A stretch of DNA of 6,955 nt, taken from NCBI GenBank assembly GCA_025997155.1, contig BNUF01000123.1, positions 1 through 6,955 on the forward strand, written 5' to 3'. The first letter of the stretch is position 1. Each line of letters begins with the position of its first letter. Of this stretch, positions 1 to 5,479 are shown in pieces. The position numbers and the translations under genes were made by a program. Under the pieces are notes generated by a model. It was not told the origin of the DNA. It did no database searches and worked only from the letters and a program-made list of their open reading frames with translations. The stretch comes from Clostridia bacterium (GTDB lineage: Bacteria; Bacillota; Clostridia; Lachnospirales; WQUN01).

Positions 1-401
1 ATTATACCGATGCCGAGAAAAAGACAAAAATCGTGGTCGGCTGCGAAGACTTTACTCAAAACGGCGAAAACCTTTATGAGATTAGCAAACTAGCGAACGC
101 GGTGGCATCTAACGAACCGCAATTAGACACAACTATCGAAAACGTCAACCGTATAATTGACGAAACCAAACTGATTAAAAACAAAAAAGCCATCAAAGAC
201 GGCTTTTGGGATATGTTCACAATTGATGCCTTAATAGGTAATAAAGACCGGCATTTCGGGAATTGGGGTATTCTCGAAAAAGATGGGTACATAACGATTG
301 CGCCTGTCTATGAATGCGGCTCATCGCTTAGCGCGTTAACCGACGATGAAATATTACGTTTATTGAATAGACTTGTCCTGCAACTCGATTATTTGCAGTA
401 A
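1..401 (+). pseudogene. hipA: HipA-family kinase, 5' part (interrupted by insertion, open at window edge)
   Basis: This is the middle of a HipA/CtkA-like serine/threonine kinase, the toxin of HipBA-type systems. The frame is open from base 3 (YTDAEKKTKIVVGCEDF...), so the true start lies outside the window. The catalytic block is clear: DALIGNKDRHFGNW places the catalytic Asp at 246-248 and the metal-side Asn at 261-263. It is followed by IAPVYECGSSL, where the family normally has PVYD; the Glu codon is 312-314. Family-like sequence stops at LRLLN, exactly where the terminal repeat of an inserted element begins at 370; the last codons to the TAA at 399-401 come from that element. The C-terminal remainder of the kinase resumes at 3392 in the matching frame. 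The product as it stands lacks its C-terminal helical region and is probably inactive. Family assignment is strong; the exact symbol is less certain because this subfamily is only HipA-like. Confidence 0.88.
368..369. repeat. Left TA flank of the hipA insertion (probable target duplication)
   Basis: TA immediately outside the GACTTGTCC terminus. It is matched by TA at 3390-3391 outside the other end. Keeping one copy restores the hipA frame (LLN-N-DSGEF). An alternative reading is a 3-bp AAT duplication (366-368 and 3391-3393) with ends AGAC/GTCT, which also restores the frame. TA is preferred because all four termini in the block are flanked by TA. Confidence 0.7.
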
Positions 402-488
402 TTTACATTTATGATCGTTGGATTATATAGTTTTTGTCATAAAAAGTTCATTGCATTTATTTCCATATATGAGGTTACAGGACAGGTC
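370..488. mobile_element. MITE-like non-autonomous element
   Basis: A 119-bp segment with imperfect terminal inverted repeats of about 17-18 bp: GACTTGTCCTGCAACTC on the left and the reverse complement of GACCTGTCCTGTAACCTC on the right. TA flanks both sides (368-369 and 489-490). It has no coding capacity of its own. The terminal sequence is nearly that of the IS copy at 2598-3389, but the interior does not resemble that IS, so it looks like a small element mobilised in trans and not a simple internal deletion. It forms the left end of the 3-kb block and supplies the premature TAA of hipA. Confidence 0.7.
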
Positions 489-540
489 TATTATACTCGT
501 CTTGTATGCGGATTTCAAGAGGGTATTTCGCGTCTGGAGC

Positions 541-678
541 TTAGTGGTCGTTTTTTCGGACTCTAAGCCGTTTTCGAGAGTGAAAAAGCCCATATTTGCG
601 GGCGAGGGCGGCGTAGCCCGCGCGGACTTCCTCTGGCGCGTCTAACTCTATCCTGCCGCCGAAAGAGAACATCCAGCC
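541..678 (-). pseudogene. GC-rich coding remnant in the same frame as the helicase scar
   Basis: Directly beyond the TAA of the helicase fragment, the same minus-strand frame stays open for about 45 codons and reads GWMFSFGGRIELDAPEE, then VRAGYAALARKYGLF, to a TAA at 541-543. Composition is coding-like and clearly more GC-rich than the rest of the window, as is the neighbouring helicase fragment, suggesting shared foreign origin. I do not recognise the family. It has no start codon with a ribosome binding site and is best seen as a second fragment of an integrated element, joined to the helicase piece by a deletion. Confidence 0.4.
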
Positions 679-858
679 TTAGAACGTGGGGCTGACGGCG
701 GCGCGTTCGGACAGTTCCTCCACCATCTTCTTTTGAATTTCGGACGGCTCGACTATGACGTTCTCGTACTTGACTTCCGGCACGGCCAGTTTGAGCATAT
801 CTGCCGTCTGAATGTCTGCAACGTCGCGAAACATTGTCATAAGTTCCAGTAGATGTTG
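679..858 (-). pseudogene. Fragment of ICE SNF2-like helicase/methylase
   Basis: The minus strand encodes about 59 codons beginning HLLELMTMFRDVADIQTAD and continuing through MLKLAVPEVKYENVIVEPSE to QKKMVEELSERAAVSPTF, ending at TAA (679-681). The run LLELMxMFxxVADIxTADxLxLxVP followed by a QKxMVxxLSERAA helix is characteristic, from memory, of the very large SNF2-type helicase/methylase proteins of Bacillota integrative conjugative elements (normally well over 1,500 residues). Only this short internal piece is present; it has a stop at each side and no start. It marks past ICE DNA inside the 3-kb insertion and is non-functional. Confidence 0.6.
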
Positions 859-920
859 TCAAGGGGTTTTGAAAAACTTTTTTACCATTCTAGAAATCCG
901 CCGATTTATACAAAAAATCC

Positions 921-949
921 TTGACTTTTGATGAAATATGTGATATAGC
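921..949 (+). promoter_or_regulatory. Candidate sigma-A promoter of sstT
   Basis: TTGACT at 921-926, a 17-bp spacer, then TATAGC at 944-949. The -35 box is near consensus and the -10 box has four of six bases. It is the best promoter upstream of sstT and lies inside the inserted block, so sstT appears to travel with its own promoter. Confidence 0.5.
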
Positions 950-986
950 TAGAGTGCGATAGTTGTGGTGTAAAAGGCAATACACC

Positions 987-1009
987 TAATATTATAAGAA
1001 GAAATATTA
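987..1009 (+). repeat. Inverted repeat in the sstT leader
   Basis: TAATATT (987-993) and AATATTA (1003-1009) are perfect arms around a 9-nt loop, about 40 bp after the candidate -10 box. It is too AT-rich to act as a terminator and has no T-run; an operator or a leader hairpin is possible. Function unknown. Confidence 0.3.
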
Positions 1010-1125
1010 TGCAAAATGCAATTACTACCTAAGAATTGCGCAAAGTCATTTGCATTGGTTGAATAGCAAAATGCCGTGTCTTGATAGAAGTCTTATATCT
1101 TTGTCGGAGTCGATGAAAGTGTTAG

Positions 1126-1260
1126 TTGTACGAAGAATCACTTGAAAAAACTATCGAAGTAGACACTCTTGTCATTGAAGCAGTGAAAGACAGCTATAAA
1201 GAACAAAGCAATTATCCGAAGGCAAGGCGACTTTGCACGGGAATATTTAAGAAAAATTAG
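1126..1260 (+). CDS. Doubtful 44-residue ORF or coding remnant
   Basis: A TTG-started frame reads LYEESLEKTIEVDTLVIEA and then VKDSYKEQSNYPKARRLCTG to TAG (1258-1260), 26 bp before sstT. The composition looks protein-like, but there is no convincing ribosome binding site and the frame is closed just upstream by TAG. It may be the tail of a gene lost when the transposable block formed. I do not recognise it. Confidence 0.2.
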   Translation: MYEESLEKTIEVDTLVIEAVKDSYKEQSNYPKARRLCTGIFKKN

Positions 1261-1286
1261 AATAAACAGCGATTAGGAGTATTTGT

Positions 1287-2513
1287 ATGAGTGTTTTAAG
1301 CAAGTGGAACAAAATAAGCCTTGTTAAGAGAATAGTCGGAGGTTTACTTGTAGGAATTATTCTCGGCATAGCTTTTCCGGCGGCAAATGTTATCGGCATA
1401 CTCGGCGATTTGTTTATCGGTGCGTTAAAAGGTGTCGCGCCGATACTTGTGTTCTTTTTGGTTATGAGTTCGCTTTCACGTCACGAAAAAGGAAACAATA
1501 TGGGCAGAATTATCTGTCTTTATGTGCTCGGTACATTTTTGTCCGCGATAGTTGCCGTTGTCGGCTTTTATATTTTCCCCGTGTTAATCACTTTCCCTGG
1601 AACGGTAGTTGCTGTCAGCGACAGTGTGCCTGCGGGTGTCGGGCAGGTATTTATGATGCTTCTTATGAATATTGTGGAAAATCCGGTTACGTCGTTGACA
1701 ACAGCGAATTATATCGGGATTTTAGCCTGGGCTGTCGTTTTTGGGATTGCTCTGCGCGGTGCTTCCGATACTACCAAAACCATGTTACAAAATATTTCGG
1801 ATTGCATTTCTCAAGCGGTGAGTTGGGTTATAAGCTTTGCACCGCTTGGTGTCTTGGGGCTTGTGTTCAAAACAGTGTCTGAAAACGGATTAACAGTGTT
1901 CAGCGAATACGGTCGGTTGCTTGCCGTTTTGGTCGGTTGTATGGCGTTTGTCGTGTTCGTGGTAAATCCTGTAATAGTGTTCTGCACAATCGGACAAAAT
2001 CCGTACCCGTTGGTTTTCAAATGCCTTAAAGAAAGTTTTATAACGGCATTTTTTACCCGCTCATCAGCCGCGAATATTCCGGTGAATATGCGGTTGTGCA
2101 AATCACTGGGGTTAAATGAGGACACATATTCCGTATCAATTCCACTCGGCGCGACAATAAATATGGCGGGAGCTTCGATTGTAATAACGGTGATGACACT
2201 TTCGGCGGCGTACTCGCTCGGGTATTCCTTAGACATAGGCACCGCGATTATCCTAAGCCTAATTGCGACAATCTCGGCTTGCGGCACATCGGGCGTTGCT
2301 GGCGGGTCAATATTGCTTATACCGCTTGCCTGCTCGTTGTTCGGAATATCGAACGATATAGCAATGCAGGTTGTCGGTGTCGGATTCATCATTGGCGTTA
2401 TACAGGATTCATGTGAAACCGGGCTTAATTCCTCGACAGACGCCTTATTCACAATTGCGGCAGAATTTCACGAATGGAAGAAAGCGGGAAAAGATATACG
2501 GCATTTAGTTTGA
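1287..2513 (+). CDS. sstT: Serine/threonine:Na+ symporter SstT
   Basis: This 408-residue inner-membrane protein imports L-serine and L-threonine with Na+. It belongs to the dicarboxylate/amino acid:cation symporter family, and E. coli SstT (414 aa) aligns along its whole length. Visible landmarks are the N-terminal helices with GALKGVAPILVFFLVMSSL (45-63), the HP1 hairpin FFTRSSAANIPVNM (255-268), the TM7 sodium-site motif SIPLGATINMAGA (284-296), the HP2 hairpin CGTSGVAGGS (332-341), and the TM8 substrate motif DSCETGLNSSTD (374-385). All are intact, with no frameshift. The ATG is preceded by AGGAG at 1275-1279 with a 7-nt spacer. The gene is alone, lies between the MITE and the IS copy inside the hipA insertion, and has a probable own promoter at 921-949. 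It is the only clearly complete gene of the inserted block. It could be functional; no catalytic or binding residue appears lost. Confidence 0.96.
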   Translation: MSVLSKWNKISLVKRIVGGLLVGIILGIAFPAANVIGILGDLFIGALKGVAPILVFFLVMSSLSRHEKGNNMGRIICLYVLGTFLSAIVAVVGFYIFPVLITFPGTVVAVSDSVPAGVGQVFMMLLMNIVENPVTSLTTANYIGILAWAVVFGIALRGASDTTKTMLQNISDCISQAVSWVISFAPLGVLGLVFKTVSENGLTVFSEYGRLLAVLVGCMAFVVFVVNPVIVFCTIGQNPYPLVFKCLKESFITAFFTRSSAANIPVNMRLCKSLGLNEDTYSVSIPLGATINMAGASIVITVMTLSAAYSLGYSLDIGTAIILSLIATISACGTSGVAGGSILLIPLACSLFGISNDIAMQVVGVGFIIGVIQDSCETGLNSSTDALFTIAAEFHEWKKAGKDIRHLV

Positions 2514-2595
2514 GCAATCATAGTCGTACTTGCGGTTGTGTCTTTGTTAACCGCTTCGGAAGTGTTGACAATATATTATCCTAATTTCCCGAATT
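2514..2595 (+). other. Short spacer with hydrophobic open frame
   Basis: The sstT frame stays open after its TGA and encodes a hydrophobic stretch, AIIVVLAVVSLLTASEVLT, running into the IS. It has no start codon with a ribosome binding site. It resembles the membrane anchor of an unrelated, truncated gene, or it may be chance. No terminator for sstT was seen here. Confidence 0.2.
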
Positions 2596-2597
2596 TA

Positions 2598-3389
2598 GAC
2601 CTGTCCTATAACCTTGAAAAAAATAGCAACAATACGATATAATTCGAGTATGGATAATAAAAATCGTATAGATAATTTAGAAAAATATCAAGTACTGTTT
2701 GGTGTACACAAGGCGACGTTCGACGCTATGCATAGGATAGTTGAAAGCGCATATAAGGAGTTGCGCAAAAAAGGCTGGCGTACACGTCAACTAAGTGTAC
2801 TCGATATGTTGGTCATAACACTTGGATATTACCACGATTATCGAACTATGGAAAACATAGCTTTTGATTATGCCGTAAACAAACAATCAAAGACGGGACG
2901 TTTTCATTACCATCTAAATCTCAACTACTGAAAGAAGATTCTGGAATAGATGTTGTGATTGTTGATGCTACCGAATGTGAAACAGAGCAACCTAAAAAAA
3001 ACAAAAAGAATCCTACTCGGGTAAGCAAATTTGTGTTGCCGAATCCAAAGGTGCGGTTCACGACCTCGAATTATTCAGACAAAGTGGAGTGCATATTCTG
3101 AATGAGATATTTTGTTGATTCGTGACAAAGGCTATCAAGGATTAACAACTCTGCATAATTTCAGTTTCACACCATTTAAAAAACCTAAAAACGATGAATT
3201 AACGCAAACCCGGAAAGCGTTTAACAACAATTTATCAAAATACCGCATTCGCATAGAACATGTTAATCGCCGTATAAAACATTTCAAAATTTTACAAATC
3301 CGCTATTGGAACAAACAGAAAAAACATTTACTAAAAGTATCTGTTCTTTCAGGTATTTATAGCTATGAATTTAAGTTTTAGGACAGGTC
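2598..3389 (+). mobile_element. Decayed IS5-like insertion sequence
   Basis: A 792-bp element with inverted ends: GACCTGTCCTATAACCTTG from 2598, and the reverse complement of GACCTGTCCTAAAACTT at the right end (3389). Both sides are flanked by TA (2596-2597 and 3390-3391). It carries one transposase gene, which is broken. DDE residues, the N-terminal region and size all point to the IS5 group (ISL2/IS427/IS1031-like); the subgroup is not resolved. Its right end is also the right end of the 3-kb block in hipA. Confidence 0.85.
2650..3381 (+). pseudogene. IS5-like DDE transposase, frameshifted
   Basis: The reading starts at ATG 2650 (MDNKNRIDNLEKYQVLFGVH; a longer frame exists from TTG 2614). 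It has the IS5-type N-terminal helical/HTH region ending in LSVLDMLVITLGYYHDYRTM. The frame then changes at least three times: near 2890 to DGTFSLPSKSQLLKED and the first catalytic Asp in VVIVDATE; near 3010 to YSGKQICVAESKG; and near 3112 to LIRDKGYQG with the second Asp. The catalytic Glu is probably in RIRIEHVNRRIKHFKI. Compared with the family, about a dozen residues seem to be missing around 2890 and about eight (a KKRHT-like stretch) after YSGK. Ends are intact although the enzyme is dead, so the ends could only move in trans. Confidence 0.88.
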
Positions 3390-3391
3390 TA
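3390..3391. repeat. Right TA flank of the hipA insertion
   Basis: TA directly after the CAGGTC terminus, matching TA at 368-369. It is the partner copy of the proposed target duplication; an AAT reading (3391-3393) is also possible. Confidence 0.7.
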
Positions 3392-3801
3392 ATGATTCAG
3401 GTGAATTTAAGGCTCGTGAGTACAACATATCCTCACTCTATAAAATGAAAGAGGCACGTGTTTTTTATCACGAGATATTTAAGAATCATCCGAACGATTT
3501 AAACGAATCCATAAAAAGAACGGTTCCGAAAATTAATATGGGCAAAATACGCGATATCGTTGATTCGACCGAGCAGACGCTGGACATCAGAAAAGATTAT
3601 CTCAAAAAATCGTTGGATTTGCGATACGAACAAATATTGAAACCAGCCTTGAACCGAATTCTAAAACTCGAAAAAGAATCCGCACCTCGGCAATCGACAC
3701 CAACTGTTCAAACTCGTAACCGTTATCTTGATGCTTCTTCACAAAGACTTATTTTACCGTCATCTTCATCACCTGAAGAAAATCCAGAGTTCGGATGCTA
3801 A
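3392..3801 (+). pseudogene. hipA: HipA-family kinase, 3' part
   Basis: The frame from 3394 reads DSGEFKAREYNISSLYKMK and continues with NESIKRTVPKINMGKIRDIV and DIRKDYLKKSLDLRYEQIL. This is the C-terminal helical region of CtkA/HipA-like kinases, whose usual pattern is NEALKRIxPRIxxxKIxxIIxxTPxISxxRKxFYxxxLxxRYxxIL. It continues the 5' part that ends at 369 in the same frame, so both are pieces of one gene. There is no ribosome binding site at the internal ATG (3445), so separate translation is unlikely. After the family region (to about 3675) comes an unusual low-complexity Ser/Pro/Thr-rich tail of about 40 residues (PSSSSPEENPEFGC at the end). That tail is outside the usual HipA end and may be a lineage-specific extension. 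Confidence 0.85.
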
Positions 3802-3834
3802 AGAAAGCTGGTTGGTCTGCGGTTCATAGGTTCG

Positions 3835-3858
3835 AAAACGATAGACAGACTATCTTTT
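3835..3858 (+). terminator. Weak hairpin after hipA, terminator or operator
   Basis: GATAG (3840-3844) and CTATC (3850-3854) pair around a 5-nt loop, with AAAA before and TTTT (3855-3858) after. The stem is short. It lies between the end of hipA and the antitoxin-like gene and could be a weak terminator or a binding site for the downstream HTH protein. Confidence 0.35.
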
Positions 3859-3910
3859 AAAACTCTTTCCGATCGGAATCCCAACGACTAGAAAACGAGG
3901 AGGAAAATTT

Positions 3911-4405
3911 ATGAACTCTACAACACCTTTTTGCCCTGAATGTCTGAACGAAGTAAATTACTCCGTAAAAGAAAAAACATAAGCCATAGAACTAAAAAAC
4001 GAAATCTACGAAATTGTTTCGCGGATGTCGTATTGCGACAAATGCGGCGCGGAAATATGGATATCGGAAATTGAGGACGCGAATTTGAAAACGCTGTATG
4101 ACGCGTACCGTCAAAGACACGAGATTATTCCCCTTGATGAAATACGAGCCATTTCTGAAAAATACAATATCGGAAAGAAACCGTTGTCGCTTTTACTGGG
4201 CTGGGGAGCACAGACCTTCAGCCGATATTATGACGGGGATATGCCGACAATTGAATATTCTGAAAGGCTCAAACGGGTTTACCGCGATCCAGCTTATTAT
4301 CTTGAAATCCTTGAAAATGGCAAAGATGGATTAAAAAGCCGCAAGGCATATGAAAAAAGCAAAGCCGCCGTAGATAAGCTACTTAACTTTTCTGAATCTG
4401 AGTAA
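3911..4405 (+). pseudogene. MqsA/YgiT-type zinc-finger and HTH antitoxin with in-frame stop
   Basis: The start at 3911 is fixed by a perfect AGGAGG (3898-3903), 7 nt upstream. The frame reads MNSTTPFCPECLNEVNYSVK, meets TAA at 3980-3982 (codon 24), then resumes in the same frame with AIELKNEIYEIVSRMSYCDKCG. The two Cys pairs (codons 8/11 and 42/45) form a YgiT-type zinc finger split by the stop. The rest matches the HTH part of antitoxins that usually carry a C-terminal SocA/Panacea domain: IGKKPLSLLLGWGAQTFSRY, YDGDMPTIEYSERLKRVY, then a helix ending AAVDKLLNFSESE. The SocA/Panacea domain (about 130-150 residues) is absent. If translated only from the ATG at 4025, which has no good ribosome binding site, a 126-residue HTH protein with half a zinc finger would remain. 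It is followed at 48 bp by the gene at 4453. Family is clear; activity is doubtful. Confidence 0.8.
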
Positions 4406-4452
4406 TTCAAAACTTACAAAAATCACCAAAAAATAAAGATAGGAACACAATC

Positions 4453-4731
4453 GTGAGAACAAAAGTAAACTGCAAAAGCGTCGAGAAGATGAACGAACTG
4501 CTCGGACGGATTAACGATATTCTCGAAGAAAAATATCCAAACAATCCAGACATAGAATATGTCGTACCAAAGATAGCTCACACACTCGGCGAGTACGGCT
4601 GGATAGCGGTTCATCAGCATTACGCCGTATATTTTCCGTCCCTAACGGAAACGCAGCACAAGGAAATCGACGGAGCGTTATACGATTATGTTTCAAAAAA
4701 TAAGATTGGTTTCATTTTGTGGGACGAGTAA
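4453..4731 (+). CDS. Hypothetical 92-residue protein downstream of the broken antitoxin
   Basis: The GTG start is supported by AGGA at 4441-4444 with 8 nt spacing; the gene ends just before a strong terminator. The protein is acidic and soluble, with no signal peptide or membrane segment. Its N-terminal half looks helical (SVEKMNELLGRINDILEEKY); the middle has a striking aromatic/His stretch (GEYGWIAVHQHYAVYFPSL) and the end is KNKIGFILWDE. I do not recognise the family. Because it is 48 bp from an antitoxin-type gene in the same direction and shares its terminator, it may be a co-transcribed partner, possibly the toxin or a replacement partner. That is inferred from position only. Confidence 0.7.
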   Translation: MRTKVNCKSVEKMNELLGRINDILEEKYPNNPDIEYVVPKIAHTLGEYGWIAVHQHYAVYFPSLTETQHKEIDGALYDYVSKNKIGFILWDE

Positions 4732-4736
4732 AAAAA

Positions 4737-4778
4737 TACCCGAATGGTTGCACATAGGCGAGCCGTTCGGGTATTTTT
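4737..4778 (+). terminator. Rho-independent terminator
   Basis: TACCCGAATGG (4737-4747) pairs with CCGTTCGGGTA (4763-4773) over 11 positions with one T-G pair, loop of 15 nt, then TTTTT (4774-4778). An A-run precedes the stem. It ends the unit that includes the 92-residue gene. Confidence 0.85.
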
Positions 4779-4788
4779 ATAAAAAAGT

Positions 4789-4817
4789 TTGCGGAGATTA
4801 CAAAACTATGTTAGAAT
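4789..4817 (+). promoter_or_regulatory. Candidate promoter of the XRE regulator
   Basis: TTGCGG (4789-4794), 17-bp spacer, TAGAAT (4812-4817). The start point would be only a few bases before the AGGAGG of the XRE gene, giving a very short 5' untranslated region. Its position just after a terminator supports an independent unit. Confidence 0.5.
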
Positions 4818-4842
4818 TGAATTTGTATAGGAGGTGAAATTA

Positions 4843-5292
4843 ATGGATATAAACTCAAGAATATTGTATTTAAGAAGTGAAGTTTTGAACTTGACAATGG
4901 AAGCCTTTGGACAAAAAATAGAAATGACTAGAGGCGCAATATCAAGTATGGAAAAAGGTAGACGGATTGTAAGTGAACGGACAATAAAAATTATTTGCAG
5001 TGAATTCGATGTATCGGAATTGTGGCTTCGTGACGGAATTGGAGAAGTTTTTAATAATTCTGATTCAGATAATGGAGTTAAATACTTGGCACAATTATAT
5101 GATAGCTTATCGGGAAAGGATAAACTATTAGTAGATACTTTAGTTGATTCTTTGCTTGAAAAATATGACAAAAGCCGAACCCACAATAAAGTGAATTATT
5201 TTGAATCAGAAACCGATAAATTTCAGAAAGCCTTGGACACACAACGGGAATTAGGCACTACGGAAAATATTGGACTTAAAAAAGACGCATAA
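4843..5292 (+). CDS. XRE-family helix-turn-helix transcriptional regulator
   Basis: A 149-residue protein resembling phage or mobile-element repressors. The ATG at 4843 is chosen because AGGAGG lies at 4829-4834, 8 nt upstream; an earlier TTG (4834) overlaps that site. An HTH_3-type DNA-binding domain fills residues 3-65: INSRILYLRSEVLNLTMEAF, then the recognition region MTRGAISSMEKGRR, then TIKIICSEFDVSELWLRDG. The stretch SELWLRDGIGEVF is typical of prophage-type XRE repressors. A linker and a helical segment (LSGKDKLLVDTLVDSLLEKY, 89-108) follow, likely for dimerisation. No peptidase (LexA-like) domain is present, so SOS self-cleavage is unlikely. It precedes a 50-residue gene by 187 bp. 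The gene appears intact. Its regulon is not visible; self-regulation at the promoter overlapping its own start is plausible. Confidence 0.88.
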   Translation: MDINSRILYLRSEVLNLTMEAFGQKIEMTRGAISSMEKGRRIVSERTIKIICSEFDVSELWLRDGIGEVFNNSDSDNGVKYLAQLYDSLSGKDKLLVDTLVDSLLEKYDKSRTHNKVNYFESETDKFQKALDTQRELGTTENIGLKKDA

Positions 5293-5298
5293 TTTGGA

Positions 5299-5312
5299 TT
5301 CCATATGTGGAA
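5299..5312. repeat. 14-bp palindromic site after the XRE gene
   Basis: TTCCA (5299-5303), TATG, TGGAA (5308-5312). Perfect arms, 6 bp after the XRE stop codon. It could be an operator or a small hairpin; only one copy was noticed. Confidence 0.3.
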
Positions 5313-5349
5313 GCACGAATAAAATTAAATTTATAGTATTTTAATAAAG

Positions 5350-5382
5350 GCGGATTAACCTAAAATTTTCCGCTATTTTTTT
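5350..5382 (+). terminator. Candidate terminator of the XRE gene
   Basis: GCGGA (5350-5354) pairs with TCCGC (5369-5373), followed by TATTTTTTT (5374-5382). The stem is short (5 bp) and the loop AT-rich, but the T-run is good and the position, 58 bp after the XRE stop, fits. Confidence 0.55.
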
Positions 5383-5479
5383 GTTTGAAAAAATATTAAA
5401 AAATTGTTAACATAGAATACTTAATAAGTTGTACTTGTATACAGAGAAAATAAAGTTATTATGTAAAGAAGGTGATTAT

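Larger units (their letters stand above)
859..1286. other. Non-coding stretch and sstT leader
   Basis: A 428-bp AT-rich stretch between the helicase scar and sstT. It holds a sigma-A-like promoter (921-949), a perfect 7-bp inverted repeat (987-993 with 1003-1009) and a doubtful 44-codon ORF (1126-1260). Transcription from that promoter would give sstT a leader of roughly 330 nt. I saw no T-box sequence, no recognisable riboswitch core and no tRNA. Confidence 0.5.
370..3389. mobile_element. Composite-transposon-like insertion in hipA carrying sstT
   Basis: A block of 3,020 bp separates two halves of one hipA reading frame. Its outer ends are inverted: GACTTGTCCTGCAAC at 370-384, and the reverse complement of GACCTGTCCTAAAAC at 3375-3389. 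It contains, in order, a 119-bp MITE-like element (370-488), a minus-strand scar of an ICE helicase (541-858), a leader and promoter (about 921-1286), an intact sstT (1287-2513) and an IS5-like copy (2598-3389). The simplest model is transposition of the whole unit by an IS5-like transposase acting on the outermost ends. Because each terminal element is also individually flanked by TA, sequential insertions or recombination between element copies could produce the same picture. That hipA is interrupted is seen directly; the mechanism is inferred. Confidence 0.75.

Noticed and set aside
418..645. Plus-strand 75-codon frame
   Set aside because: It crosses the MITE right end into the helicase scar and has no ribosome binding site or homology; chance frame.
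563..862. Minus-strand 99-codon frame rich in Arg
   Set aside because: The adjacent frame encodes the helicase-like fragment; the Arg-rich reading is its out-of-frame shadow.
1010..1070. Approximate inverted motif around ATGCAAAATGCAA and TCATTTGCATTGG in the sstT leader as a riboswitch or T-box
   Set aside because: Arms are imperfect and no T-box or riboswitch core is present.
1811..2452. Long minus-strand open frame of 213 codons
   Set aside because: It lies fully inside sstT, antisense to conserved transporter motifs, and has no ribosome binding site or family likeness; it is a shadow of sstT.
4806..5186. Minus-strand 126-codon frame
   Set aside because: Antisense to the XRE gene, which has clear domain and start signals.
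5429..5462. Imperfect palindrome TGTACTTGTATACA and in-frame TTG start upstream of the 50-residue gene
   Set aside because: Only 4-bp arms match and the upstream start lacks a ribosome binding site; ATG 5480 is better supported.
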